DNA from: Alteromonas oceanisediminis | GTDB taxonomy: Bacteria > Pseudomonadota > Gammaproteobacteria > Enterobacterales > Alteromonadaceae | DNA: 64,000 bases | NCBI RefSeq assembly: GCF_018474025.1 | Contig: NZ_JAHCTA010000007.1 | Coordinates: 1-64,000 of the forward strand | Reading direction: 5' to 3' | Shown here: piece after piece, positions 27,897 through 37,130 of the stretch | Numbering within the stretch: position 1 is the first letter of the stretch | Layout: every line of letters starts with the position of its first letter | Program-made: the position numbers and the translations under genes | Notes under the pieces: generated by a model | Seen by the model: the letters and a program-made list of their open reading frames with translations, nothing else | Told to the model about the DNA's origin: nothing | The model's database searches: none

Positions 27897-28316
27897 TTAG
27901 TTCAACGAAACGGCTTTGACGTCGCCGGTCACTGACGCACTATCGACGTAGCCGATAGCGCTGGGGTTTTTTGATACCAATTCGATCACGTCAGCATCGC
28001 TGCTGACTTCTTTCGGCGGTACACCTTTACCCGTGAATACCAGCTTGGACCAATAAGCAGAGACCTGCGCCGAGCTGCGACCTAGCACATTCTCGTCAAA
28101 GTCTCCGCGGACTGCAGAGTCTGCAACCTGATTGATTGGAATAGACTCAACGCCATCAGAAAATTTCTTTTCTTTACCTAAAAAGATACGCTGCACGCTC
28201 TTTTCATCTAACGCGGCGGCGTTGCTTGGATGAACGATAACCGTTGTTGCAGCAGCGGCGCTGAATGACGTTAACAGCGTTAACGTTGCTGCTAGTAGTG
28301 CATGTTTTCTCAACAT
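27897..28316 (-). CDS. Small PstS-like periplasmic protein, copy 2
   Basis: This 139-residue protein has a signal peptide (ending SAAAA) and a single short periplasmic-binding-protein-like domain: VIVHPSNAAALDEK, RIFLGKEKKFSDG, RSSAQVSAYWSKLVFTGKG and AIGYVDSASV. These match proteins annotated as phosphate ABC transporter substrate-binding protein but are half the length of PstS. GAGGA lies seven bases before the ATG. It is paralogous to 29483-29908 and sits 14 bases before a porin gene. No ABC permease is nearby, so a role as ligand sensor or porin partner is possible. Confidence 0.85.
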   Translation of the reverse strand: MLRKHALLAATLTLLTSFSAAAATTVIVHPSNAAALDEKSVQRIFLGKEKKFSDGVESIPINQVADSAVRGDFDENVLGRSSAQVSAYWSKLVFTGKGVPPKEVSSDADVIELVSKNPSAIGYVDSASVTGDVKAVSLN

Positions 28317-28344
28317 AGTGTGTTCCTCAGATATAAACCGTGAA

Positions 28345-29466
28345 TTAGAAGACGTAATTAACCGCTACGCGAACCAGTGTCGCGTCGTTGCTCTCATCAA
28401 TGTCGTCAGTGTATTTACTGACATCCGCTTTAAAAGCCACGTTAGTGTCATAGTCATAACGAACACCGGCAGTGATAACGTCATACTCTTCCATAAATGG
28501 AAGTTGCACACCGGCTGCAAGTGCAGCACCTGCGGGTTGTAGCTGTGCAGGCAATCCTGCAACGATGTCTAACCCTTTGATATCATTATTGCCATCGAGC
28601 GACTCGTAAGTCAGGGTTGGCGTCCATTTATTAATCCGTGCTCCGGCAGTCACGTAATAGGCAACGTCTTTCGGCGAGAAAGACTCTTCTGTTTCAATCG
28701 AAGTGATTTCTGCACTCACGAACCAGTCGAATTGGTCAACCTCAACACCTAGCCCTAAAAATGTGCCTGAGTCATCATTGAGGCTTAAAAACCCTGCCAG
28801 CTCCGGTGATACTTGCTGCATCTGTGCAAAAGCAGGCGCAAGATCGGGTATTTCCAGTGTTGCATTCGAGCGACCATAGACGCCACGAACCTTGAACCAT
28901 TCGTACGTGGCTTCTGCCGAGAATACCAGTGTATTGCTGCCCTCTAGCTTGCCACCAGCAATCTCATTCTCGTAGGTGCCAGCACCCGCTTGAAGGTTGA
29001 TTTCCCAATCGCCCACGAAGGTATTGTAATCGACCCGCACTCCGTCAAGGTTGTTGAATGGAACGTCGTACACAGCACGTGGGGCATTCACCCAGTGATA
29101 CGAATAGCCGACATCCAGCGAGGCAGAATAGCGGAACAATGGCAACCGCAGACGGCCAGCAGAGATGCTCACCTTGTCCGTGACCTGATAAGTGAGATAG
29201 GCCCACTCAAAATCCACTTCGTAATCGTCTGAACCACGTGCCACTAATTGCCCGGTGGCTGTCATACGGTCGTTAATATCGCCACTGACTTGAATGGCAA
29301 ACAAGCTTTCTTCGCCAAAGCCGATGTTGTCATCGTAACCGTAAAGCGTGTCATCGCTGCTGGTGATACCACCAATTAAATTGGCGAAACCGTTAATACG
29401 CACATCGGCATTTGCCGCTGTTGACATGGCTAAGGCCAAGGTAGAGATCGTCAGAACCTTTTTCAT
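28345..29466 (-). CDS. Outer-membrane porin-like protein, copy 1
   Basis: This 373-residue barrel protein has a signal peptide ending STAANA, matching the 378-residue copy 2 over its whole length. The first 120 residues and the last 45 are nearly the same, the middle is diverged, and the protein ends in AVNYVF. AGGGA lies six bases before the ATG. It is the second gene of the four-gene operon, 16 bases after its PstS-like partner. Middle-barrel divergence suggests different loop or pore properties. Confidence 0.86.
   Translation of the reverse strand: MKKVLTISTLALAMSTAANADVRINGFANLIGGITSSDDTLYGYDDNIGFGEESLFAIQVSGDINDRMTATGQLVARGSDDYEVDFEWAYLTYQVTDKVSISAGRLRLPLFRYSASLDVGYSYHWVNAPRAVYDVPFNNLDGVRVDYNTFVGDWEINLQAGAGTYENEIAGGKLEGSNTLVFSAEATYEWFKVRGVYGRSNATLEIPDLAPAFAQMQQVSPELAGFLSLNDDSGTFLGLGVEVDQFDWFVSAEITSIETEESFSPKDVAYYVTAGARINKWTPTLTYESLDGNNDIKGLDIVAGLPAQLQPAGAALAAGVQLPFMEEYDVITAGVRYDYDTNVAFKADVSKYTDDIDESNDATLVRVAVNYVF
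29190..29409. repeat. Near-identical DNA tract shared by the two porin genes, copy B
   Basis: This is the partner of 27603-27822. Positions 29190-29343 are identical to copy A, then a handful of mismatches occur (the first at 29344) up to about 29409. Confidence 0.88.
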
Positions 29467-29482
29467 GAGTATTCCCTAATAA

Positions 29483-29908
29483 TTAATTGAGTGAAATCGC
29501 TTTGACATCGCCTGTGACCGAGGCACTATCGACATAGCCAATAGCAGTCGGGTCGGCGGCAACAGCTGCTATCACTGCTGCATCATTGGCCACTTCAGTG
29601 GGGGGAACACCCTTACCTGTAAACACCAGCTTAGACCAGTATGCCGATACTTGAGCTGAGCTGCGCTCCAAAATCGATTCGTCAAACTGTGAACGAACTG
29701 ATGAGTCAGCGCTTTGATTAACAGGGGTTGCAGAAGCGCCACCAGGAAACTTTTTCTCTTTCCCCAGAAAGATGCGCTTAACCACCTTATCGTCTATCGC
29801 ATCAGCATTGCTTGGATGTACAACCATCACTACATCGGCTGAAGCAATGTGGGTTGTTAGCGCTAACAACGCGGCTAAACACCCTTTCTTAAAATGCATT
29901 TTCAACAT
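29483..29908 (-). CDS. Small PstS-like periplasmic protein, copy 1
   Basis: This is the paralogue of the 139-residue protein at 27897, with the same landmarks: VVHPSNADAIDDK, RIFLGKEKKFPGG, RSSAQVSAYWSKLVFTGKG and TAIGYVDSASV. The frame opens at 29920, but GAGGA lies five bases before the ATG at 29908, which gives a 141-residue precursor with a normal signal peptide. It is the first gene of the duplicated operon. Its upstream region (29909-30070) has an AT-rich stretch with a possible -10 (TATAGA), but no PHO box I can recognise. Confidence 0.84.
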   Translation of the reverse strand: MLKMHFKKGCLAALLALTTHIASADVVMVVHPSNADAIDDKVVKRIFLGKEKKFPGGASATPVNQSADSSVRSQFDESILERSSAQVSAYWSKLVFTGKGVPPTEVANDAAVIAAVAADPTAIGYVDSASVTGDVKAISLN

Positions 29909-30064
29909 GGCATTCCTCATTTTTTGAGTGAAATCATTAATTTAACGGCGCGCACTCTATAGCTAACCTGAGCAATAAACAATCAGTGATGAGTATCGAA
30001 TTTCATACCTTGGTACGGTAAGTCATACTTCATCGAAATCAAATCCGCGAAATCGTTTATTCAA

Positions 30065-30095
30065 AACAAAAAAGGAGGCCTCAAGGGCCTCCTTT
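30065..30095 (-). terminator. Terminator of the acyl-CoA synthetase gene
   Basis: AAAGGAGGCC (30071-30080) pairs perfectly with GGCCTCCTTT (30086-30095) around a five-base loop. On the minus strand the stem is followed by a T-rich run. It lies 65 bases after the stop at 30160. Confidence 0.88.
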
Positions 30096-30159
30096 CCAAC
30101 ACTGCTTTAGCAAAATAACATTCGTTAGCTTGCTGAAAAGCCTCCGCTTTAGGAAAAGT

Positions 30160-31842
30160 CTAGTCGCTCCACACCACCTTGCCAGAATATTTTTTCTGAA
30201 TAACGTCTTCAAAGCGTTCTTCGATAATGTGGCGCTTCACTTTTAGGGTTGGCGTAAGCAGTTCGTTTTCAATTGTCCACTCGCCGTTCATCACCACAAT
30301 GCGGTCCAAACGCTGGTGGCTTTCCAAGCCCGCATTCACTTTCTCTAAGGTGGTCAGCAGTGACGGCTCTACATCGGTGCGAGGTTGTTTGCGCGCATCT
30401 TCTGACAGTACCAACAACGCTATCGGTTGAGAAAGGTTGTTGCCCGTTACACATACCTGCTCGACAACTTCGTTCTGCATGATCTTCGCTTCTATTGGGG
30501 CAGGTGTAACGTACTTGCCTTTGGCTGTTTTAAAGATATCCTTAAGTCGCCCTGTAATACGCACATAACCATCAGCATCAATAGTGCCCTTGTCACCGGT
30601 GCGTAACCAGCCATCGTCAGTAAAGGCTTCTTTGGTTTTTTCAGGCTCCAAATAATACTCTTTCATGTTGCACGGCGAATTAACCTGGATCTCGCCCTCA
30701 TCAGAAATACGAATATCTACGCCCTCGTACGCATGACCAATGCAACCCACTTTATCGCTGCGAAAAGGAACACTGCTGGTACCATATGCGCAGTTCTCAG
30801 TCATGCCCCAACCTTCACTAATATTGATGCCGAGCCGTTCGAACCAGTGGATCGTAGCAGGCGCTAGCGGCGCAGAGCCACTGGCCCATAAGCGTGCCTG
30901 ATTGATGCCTAAACCCTCTCTGATTTTTTTAGCAACGATACCTTTCAGAATAGGGATTTTGAGCATAATATTAAGTTTCTTCTGAGGTATTTTTGCCAGC
31001 ACGCCCATCTGAAATTTGGTCCACAGTCGTGGCACCGAAATGAACAGCGTTGGCTGACACGCCACTACGTCACGCTGAAAGGTGTCTAATGATTCAACAA
31101 AGCTCACCTGCATTGCCGAGTAAAGACTGGCGTATTCAACCAACACGCGCTCAGTAATATGCGCAAGCGGCAAGTAACTCAATACGCGATCTTTGTCGTT
31201 CACAGACAGCGCCTGCAAAGAATTCTGCGCAGCCCAGCAGATAGTATTAAACGTATGCACTACCCCTTTTGGCTGCCCAGTGCTGCCCGACGTATAGATA
31301 ATGGTCGCCGTTGACTCCATGTCAACGTTCGGCTCTCCACGTAGCGGCTCTCCATCAATAAAATCGCACCACTGCTGCTGAACATTAATGTTGGGGTAAG
31401 GAAACGCCACCGATTTGATGTTATCTGGGATCGCTTTGACTTGATTTTCAGTATCGTCAAGTTTGCCGACAAAAATAAGCTGCGTATCAGAATGCTGTAA
31501 TACATACTCTATTGTGTTCTGCCCGGCAGTTGCAAAAATAGGCACCGAGATGTGCCCCGCCATCATAATGGCAAGGTCAGTCACAAACCATTCAACGCAG
31601 TTTTTAGAGAGAATACAGATTCGGCTGCCGGGTGCTAAATTTTCACGTTGGATACCAGCAGCCACTTTACGCACTAGGGTTGCGAACTCCGCCCAATTGT
31701 ATTCGGTCACTTTGCCGTCAACCGGCTGACTTAAATAATTGGCGTCTGGACGTTCTTTCTCCCACTGGTACAACATTGACAGCGGCGAGGTAGGCATTTG
31801 GGTTAGGCTCATGTGGGCTTCTTGTTTTAAAGGCATATTCAT
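30160..31842 (-). CDS. AMP-binding long-chain acyl-CoA synthetase
   Basis: This 560-residue enzyme of the ANL superfamily activates a fatty acid to acyl-CoA through an acyl-adenylate. The phosphate-binding loop is TIIYTSGSTGQPKGVVHT (180-197). Later motifs are GWGMTEN and GRLKDIFKTAKGKYVTP, the latter carrying residues of the hinge and C-terminal subdomain of long-chain types. The frame starts at 31842 with no clear Shine-Dalgarno; an ATG at 31812 is preceded by AAGAAG and may be the real start. It is monocistronic with its own terminator. The chain-length preference cannot be read. Confidence 0.9.
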   Translation of the reverse strand: MNMPLKQEAHMSLTQMPTSPLSMLYQWEKERPDANYLSQPVDGKVTEYNWAEFATLVRKVAAGIQRENLAPGSRICILSKNCVEWFVTDLAIMMAGHISVPIFATAGQNTIEYVLQHSDTQLIFVGKLDDTENQVKAIPDNIKSVAFPYPNINVQQQWCDFIDGEPLRGEPNVDMESTATIIYTSGSTGQPKGVVHTFNTICWAAQNSLQALSVNDKDRVLSYLPLAHITERVLVEYASLYSAMQVSFVESLDTFQRDVVACQPTLFISVPRLWTKFQMGVLAKIPQKKLNIMLKIPILKGIVAKKIREGLGINQARLWASGSAPLAPATIHWFERLGINISEGWGMTENCAYGTSSVPFRSDKVGCIGHAYEGVDIRISDEGEIQVNSPCNMKEYYLEPEKTKEAFTDDGWLRTGDKGTIDADGYVRITGRLKDIFKTAKGKYVTPAPIEAKIMQNEVVEQVCVTGNNLSQPIALLVLSEDARKQPRTDVEPSLLTTLEKVNAGLESHQRLDRIVVMNGEWTIENELLTPTLKVKRHIIEERFEDVIQKKYSGKVVWSD

Positions 31843-31981
31843 CTATGTTAGACCAATTAACAACGTATTTACATAGCCTAATTAAGACGGTAATCAAAAC
31901 CAAATTCAATATTAATAAGTCGACCAATAACCTCTGTTTATTCGACGATAGTGATACTTCCGACCAACTTTATGCGTTGAG

Positions 31982-33349
31982 TCACTCCGCCTGAACAATC
32001 ACACGGCCCGTTTTAATCGCTTGACGCTTCAGCATGGGTTGTGGTGCTAGCTGATACAAATCGCCATTGCGGCCCGCAAAATGTTTGTTAACCCCACTTA
32101 ATCTGGCGACGCGAGCATTAGCTTCAATGTGTTCTGCCTCGCCATGAACCGGAATTGCAATCTGCGGCCTTACCCATTGATACATGGCTTTTAGCTCGTC
32201 TTTGCATGGATGCCCCGATGAATGAATGGGATGCGTTGAACTTTCCGACAGGATGACATTAACATTGCGCTGTTCAAACTGCCTGACAAGACGCTCTACC
32301 GATTGTTCATTTCCGGGGATCACCATTGCACTGAACACCACCGTGTCACCACCGTCTAAATTCAGTGCAAAATGATTATCGTATGCCAGTCGATGCAGCG
32401 CAGCTCTCGATTCCCCCTGACTCCCCGTTGCGACCGCCAGTACCTCTTCTTTCGGAAGATAACCCAGGTGTGATGGATCAATCAGCTCGACGTCTTGAGG
32501 CCAGTAACCGGTGACGCGGGCAATAGACACCATATTTTCGAGACTTCGTCCTAACACAGCCATGTACCGCCCCGTTTGCCGTGCGATGGTGGCAAGAGCA
32601 AGCAAACGCGCAACATTACTGGCGAAACAGGTCACCACTACGCGTCCGGTCAATGGCGCAATAGTCTCTCGCAGTCCTTCATAAGCACACTTTTCAGAGA
32701 TGGAGTGGCCAGCTTTCAGTGCGTTGGTGGAATCGCATACCATGGCCAGAATATTCTGCGAGCCTAACTGCTCGAAAGCCTTTGAATTAAAGCGTTGGCC
32801 AATGCCAGGATCGGGATCAATCTTCCAGTCGGCGGTATGAAAAACCGTTCCTACTGGCGTTGCAATTGTCATTGCAAAAGGCTCAGGAATACTGTGCGTG
32901 ATGGGAAGCCAGGTAATGTTGAAAACGCCTACGGCGACACTATCCCCTGCATCAACTTCGATAATAGGCACGCGCACAGACAAGCCTGTCTGCGCCAGTT
33001 TCCGGCGTAAAACTTCGGCGGTAAATGGTGTTGTATAGACAGGTGCTTGTAAGCGAGGCCAGAGATGCGCTAGTGCGCCAATATGATCTTCATGAGCGTG
33101 TGTAATTACTATGCCAGCAAGATTTTCTTTTTGCCCTGCAATAAAGCTGGGATCAGCGCACAGAACGCGGAATCGTTGGTCGTCGCCGGGCACTAGTGGT
33201 TCATCAAAGGTGATACCGCAATCCACCATTAACCATTGGCCATGGTGACCATAAAGGTTGAGGTTCATGCCAATCTCGCCAGTTCCGCCCAACGGCAAAA
33301 ACCAGAGTTGCTCTGAATTAGCCAGTAAAGATATAAGACACCTCAACAT
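31982..33349 (-). CDS. MBL-fold RNase J-like hydrolase
   Basis: This 455-residue protein has a metallo-beta-lactamase domain with THAHEDHIGAL (H84, H86, D88, H89) and the beta-CASP layout of ribonuclease J: FLPLGGTGEIGMN at the start, then VFHTADWKIDP, CDSTNAL, VVVTCFASNVARL and PVHGEAEH. RNase J proteins are about 550 residues; this one lacks much of the C-terminal domain and fits the shorter proteobacterial relatives, whose in vivo role is unclear. It is probably an RNA nuclease in the cytosol. The first dozen residues are uncertain because no ribosome-binding site precedes the start. Confidence 0.85.
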   Translation of the reverse strand: MLRCLISLLANSEQLWFLPLGGTGEIGMNLNLYGHHGQWLMVDCGITFDEPLVPGDDQRFRVLCADPSFIAGQKENLAGIVITHAHEDHIGALAHLWPRLQAPVYTTPFTAEVLRRKLAQTGLSVRVPIIEVDAGDSVAVGVFNITWLPITHSIPEPFAMTIATPVGTVFHTADWKIDPDPGIGQRFNSKAFEQLGSQNILAMVCDSTNALKAGHSISEKCAYEGLRETIAPLTGRVVVTCFASNVARLLALATIARQTGRYMAVLGRSLENMVSIARVTGYWPQDVELIDPSHLGYLPKEEVLAVATGSQGESRAALHRLAYDNHFALNLDGGDTVVFSAMVIPGNEQSVERLVRQFEQRNVNVILSESSTHPIHSSGHPCKDELKAMYQWVRPQIAIPVHGEAEHIEANARVARLSGVNKHFAGRNGDLYQLAPQPMLKRQAIKTGRVIVQAE

Positions 33350-33397
33350 TTATACGACTGTGTTTCATTGTACAGTGGATCAAGCCCCCCGGTTCAG

Positions 33398-33422
33398 AAA
33401 AAAGGCGGCTAAATTGCCGCCC
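33398..33422 (-). terminator. Terminator of the 795-residue TonB receptor gene
   Basis: GGCGGC (33404-33409) and GCCGCC (33416-33421) form a stem around TAAATT; on the minus strand six T follow. It lies 25 bases after the receptor stop codon. Confidence 0.88.
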
Positions 33423-33446
33423 TTATCGCACTTACGTTAACTCCCG

Positions 33447-35834
33447 TTAAAAGAAGTAGCGCACGGTAACGCCTACGGTTCTCGGTTGATTCGTACGATA
33501 CGCTAAACGCGCCCTTCCCCCACGCTCTCGGTCAAATGACAGATTCGTGTTCTCATCAAATACATTATTCACATAAAACAACGCCTCGAGATCTTCAAAC
33601 ACCATGCCCATGCTCAAATTCAGCGTGTGATAAGCGTCTAACGCTAAATCAACCGTGGTTTGTTCATTGCCCGTTGCGCCACCAAATGGCAGACCTGAGA
33701 CGAAATTCCCCGCGCCCTCCGTTTGATCGCTCGGTTGAGTGAATCTATCACCGGTATACTGAAATGACGCTGATACATAAGTATTGTCTGAGCCAAATAA
33801 CGGAGTATCAAAGTCATAGGTTGTCGCAATCGCAAACTGCACTTCGGGTACAGATGCAAGACGGTTACCTTCTGCCACGCCCCCTAACACATTGCCATCA
33901 CTGTCCAACACGGTAGAGTCAAATTCGGCTTCTAGCACGGAGCCAGCGAAACTGATAAACCAGTTTTCTGTTGCCTGACGTGTCAACTCGAACTCAAGCC
34001 CGGTTGTATGTGCTTCTTCAACGTTAAATGAAATCCGTGACGAACATGAGCCCGCATCCAGCGTCACTTGCAAATCTTCAATATCGGTATGGAAGGCTGC
34101 AAGGTTCGCAGTCCAGCCGCGTGCAGCTGCTTTCATGCCAATTTCATAGTTCACCAAGGTTTCATCGTCATAATCCTGAAAACCACCAAACTGTTCGCGG
34201 TCTTGCGCGTTACACAAGGTTTCGTTTAACGGATCGTTTACCCCACCAAGCCGGAAGCCTTGGCTGATCTGGGCATTTAAATTAACCGTTTGATTAAGTC
34301 GATAATTCGCCATCAGGCGCGACGTAAAACCATCAGATTCGGTTGAGTCTGTTTGGTCATCGCCATTAGCGAATAGCCCCCCAGTGGTGAATCGACGGGA
34401 TTCTTCATAATCATAGAAACGTGTACCGGCGGTCACAGACAAATCATCAGACATCGCGTAAGTCAACTCACCGAATACCGCTAGTTGCTCTAAATCATAA
34501 GGTAAATCAGCGTTATATGGAGAGTTCAGCGGAAAGCCGTTGGCCACGTCAGCCGAAGTACCCTCGCCCAAGGTGGCGTCGGTAAATGCATCATAACCGG
34601 GCGTTGGTAAACGTTGGCTGTACAGGCGCTGTGTATCGGAGTAAAAACCACCCACTAACCACTGCAATGCAGAGTCACTGTTCGACGCTGCTCGTAATTC
34701 AAAGGTGTCTTGCTCTACCTGCGTATTGTCCAATAAGTTGGACGGCAACAATACAGCGGCATCCGGAAATCCTAGATCAACGCTGACACTGCCTGTTAGC
34801 GCACTCGCATCGCGGCTGACCAGAATATCGCGATCGGTATAACTGTACACAAACGTAAAATCAATTTCATCCATCGCCAGCTCGGCTGTCACATCGGCAA
34901 TGGTTGTTTCATCGTCAAACCCTTCATCGAGCAATAAATACTGTTCCCGCTCGCCTAACTGGATTGCAGGGCGTGTGGTGGTGTAAGGATTGGCAAATAG
35001 ATTATAGACTTCCTGACGGTTAAATCCGTCCATATCAATTTTTTGGAACACAATACGCGGAGTGATACTTAAGTTATCCGTGACTTGCCACTTAACGGCA
35101 ACACGCCCACCGGTTCTCTCACCACTGTTAACATCATCTTTGCGAGTGCCATTTTCGCCCAGCGCATTAACAAAACCCGCATAATCGGTACGATACACCA
35201 CTGCACGAAGTGCAAGGGTATCGTCGGTCAACGGGACATTAATCATACCTTTGAGATGATTGCCTACCTCACCATCGGTCACAGAATTCAGGTTTGCTTC
35301 CACCGACCCTTCAGTTACGCCCAATTCAGGCTGATTGGTAATGTAGCGCAATGTACCACCAATAGAGCCACTGCCGAAAAGTGTGCCCTGAGGGCCGCGC
35401 AGCGTTTCTACTCGGGCCAAATCGTAAAGATCGAGATCCGGTGTAAACAAGGACAACGAGATAACACTCTCATCCAAATACACTCCCACCTGCTCTTTAA
35501 CGCCGGGTTGGTCACGCACAATCTGGCCGGCCGACACGCCACGAATGGCTACTTGGCTTTGTCCGGGCCCTAGGTTTTGGATTGAAACGCTGGCGACGTT
35601 TCGGGTGAGCTCTTCAAGATTAGTTGCGCCAGCGCGCTCAATATCATCCTGAGTTTGTGCATTGATTGAGAAAGGGACATCCTGTAGCGCGGTTGAACGT
35701 TTGGTAGCAGTCACCATAATTCGCTCAACGTCTTGCTCATCGACAGGCTCTTGAGAAAAAACGGGGTACGACAGTGAGGCACTTACGGCAAGGGCTAGTG
35801 CCGAAGGGAGAAACCGTATCTGATTGATTTTCAT
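33447..35834 (-). CDS. TonB-dependent outer-membrane receptor (795 aa)
   Basis: The signal peptide ends near ...LSYPVFS, and a TonB-box-like segment (ERIMVTATKR) precedes the plug domain. The plug shows LRGPQGTLFGSGSIGGTLRYIT, a typical plug signature, and the barrel ends in TVRYFF with a C-terminal Phe. It should import a large or scarce ligand across the outer membrane using TonB energy. The family is the broad VTATK-type marine/sphingomonad receptor group, so the ligand is not assigned; no transport or enzyme gene adjoins it. It is monocistronic with its own terminator. Confidence 0.92.
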   Translation of the reverse strand: MKINQIRFLPSALALAVSASLSYPVFSQEPVDEQDVERIMVTATKRSTALQDVPFSINAQTQDDIERAGATNLEELTRNVASVSIQNLGPGQSQVAIRGVSAGQIVRDQPGVKEQVGVYLDESVISLSLFTPDLDLYDLARVETLRGPQGTLFGSGSIGGTLRYITNQPELGVTEGSVEANLNSVTDGEVGNHLKGMINVPLTDDTLALRAVVYRTDYAGFVNALGENGTRKDDVNSGERTGGRVAVKWQVTDNLSITPRIVFQKIDMDGFNRQEVYNLFANPYTTTRPAIQLGEREQYLLLDEGFDDETTIADVTAELAMDEIDFTFVYSYTDRDILVSRDASALTGSVSVDLGFPDAAVLLPSNLLDNTQVEQDTFELRAASNSDSALQWLVGGFYSDTQRLYSQRLPTPGYDAFTDATLGEGTSADVANGFPLNSPYNADLPYDLEQLAVFGELTYAMSDDLSVTAGTRFYDYEESRRFTTGGLFANGDDQTDSTESDGFTSRLMANYRLNQTVNLNAQISQGFRLGGVNDPLNETLCNAQDREQFGGFQDYDDETLVNYEIGMKAAARGWTANLAAFHTDIEDLQVTLDAGSCSSRISFNVEEAHTTGLEFELTRQATENWFISFAGSVLEAEFDSTVLDSDGNVLGGVAEGNRLASVPEVQFAIATTYDFDTPLFGSDNTYVSASFQYTGDRFTQPSDQTEGAGNFVSGLPFGGATGNEQTTVDLALDAYHTLNLSMGMVFEDLEALFYVNNVFDENTNLSFDRERGGRARLAYRTNQPRTVGVTVRYFF

Positions 35835-35934
35835 GTGTAAGTCCTTCTTATTGTTTATTATTAAGGCGGCAGTGCTCTATCGCCGCCACACATGGTTTAG
35901 CAACAAATCGAAAAAGATACAAGAAAGTAATGGT

Positions 35935-35963
35935 TAAAAAAACCCGCCTTTGTGTAGCGGGTT
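35935..35963 (-). terminator. Terminator of the DUF2750 gene
   Basis: AACCCGC (35941-35947) pairs with GCGGGTT (35957-35963); on the minus strand several T follow. It begins 15 bases after the stop of the DUF2750 gene. Confidence 0.85.
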
Positions 35964-35977
35964 ACGTGAGGGCCAAT

Positions 35978-36325
35978 TTATTGAAGAAGTTGTTCAAACT
36001 CGTCGGGCGATAATACTAAACCATCCTCACCGGGCAGCGGGCACAGCGCTACGCATAACTCGTCTTGTTGCATTCCTGTTGTCCAACGCGAAAACCAATC
36101 GGGCAGCGAAATTGGTTTTGCTTCACAATGCTGCCATTCTGCATTACGCCATAAATCGGCAGCTTCTTGACTGGGCCATACCGGAATACAATCTTCATCG
36201 TCGGTCGTTAACATCACAGCACCATCATCATCAGTCAGGATCCACACTTGATTATGCTCACGCGCGTGGGTCACAAATAGTTGGTTTCGTTGTTCAGAAT
36301 TTGCCGAAATCAATTCGTTAAGCAT
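35978..36325 (-). CDS. DUF2750 domain-containing protein
   Basis: This 115-residue acidic cytosolic protein has the DUF2750 layout: VWILTDDDGAVML, a central CIPVWPSQEAADLW and a C-terminal segment with LVLSPDEFEQLL. No function is known for the family. AAGGAG precedes the ATG by seven bases. It stands alone with its own terminator. Confidence 0.86.
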   Translation of the reverse strand: MLNELISANSEQRNQLFVTHAREHNQVWILTDDDGAVMLTTDDEDCIPVWPSQEAADLWRNAEWQHCEAKPISLPDWFSRWTTGMQQDELCVALCPLPGEDGLVLSPDEFEQLLQ

Positions 36326-36478
36326 AGTTTACTCTCCTTGGGTTGCTGCACAGCAACAATATACAGCCACTAGGCTACCGGCCAACCTTGACCGCTGACA
36401 AGCGATTTTCCATCATAATTAATTTCGGAGGCCGTTGATTTAGTTATGCGTTTAGATGGACGCTAGGTCAATAGGCAT

Positions 36479-37039
36479 TTAGGCACCTGCCCTTACTCCG
36501 TTTAAGAACGTTGCATAAGCAAGATCTGCAGCCGATTCTGGATTGTGCTCTCCTCTCTCTATTGCTCGATGCCCCACCCAAAGTAAGCCTTCGAATAAAT
36601 CACAAACCCATGTCGCTGAAAAATTGTTACTTATCTTTTTGTTTATAATTAATGAATTAATTAATTCACGCATTTCATCATTTTGCTGCTCAAAGTGAGA
36701 TTGAAAATCACCTTCATCTATCAGCAATTGTTCCATTTTCGAGAGAAACGAAAACTCAGCAAATAAAGGCATTGTATTTTTTAATATTAACCTAAGTGCA
36801 TCAAGATGATCTTTCGCCTGCTGACCTACATCTTTATTGACGCGATCAAATTGCTTTAAGCAATAAAATGCAATTTCCTTTTGGAGTATTTCTCTACTCT
36901 CAAAATGACGGTATACGGTTGCTCTTCCAACATTAGCGTGTTTAGCAATATCAACCAATGTTGCATCTGCATTTTTTAAAAATAACTCGAGTCCAGCCTT
37001 GACAATCAGTTGCTTCGAACGAGAAATACGGACATCCAT
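36479..37039 (-). CDS. TetR/AcrR family transcriptional regulator
   Basis: This 186-residue regulator has an N-terminal TetR helix-turn-helix (VDIAKHANVGRATVYRHFESREIL, about residues 28-51) and a divergent helical ligand domain. It is transcribed away from the DUF418-type membrane-protein gene, and the 91-base gap holds a perfect palindrome over the neighbour's predicted -10 box. It most likely represses that gene and itself; the inducer is unknown. Base composition is more AT-rich than most of the window, as is its neighbour. Confidence 0.88.
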   Translation of the reverse strand: MDVRISRSKQLIVKAGLELFLKNADATLVDIAKHANVGRATVYRHFESREILQKEIAFYCLKQFDRVNKDVGQQAKDHLDALRLILKNTMPLFAEFSFLSKMEQLLIDEGDFQSHFEQQNDEMRELINSLIINKKISNNFSATWVCDLFEGLLWVGHRAIERGEHNPESAADLAYATFLNGVRAGA

Positions 37040-37052
37040 TTTTGAGACACTC

Positions 37053-37096
37053 TTGTACCATATTCAACATATCTGCTATGATACAGCAATGTATCA
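37053..37096. promoter_or_regulatory. DUF418 gene promoter with TetR operator
   Basis: TTGTAC (37053-37058) and TATGAT (37077-37082) form a plausible plus-strand promoter with an 18-base spacer. TGATACA-GCAA-TGTATCA (37079-37096) is a perfect palindrome with seven-base arms overlapping the -10, the size and place expected for a TetR-family operator. Confidence 0.6.
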
Positions 37097-37130
37097 AAAA
37101 TAAATATTAACTTCAATCAGGAGAGCGCTA

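Noticed and set aside
35085-35573. 162-codon plus-strand ORF inside the TonB receptor gene
   Set aside because: It is a shadow of the receptor plug domain, with no recognisable domain.
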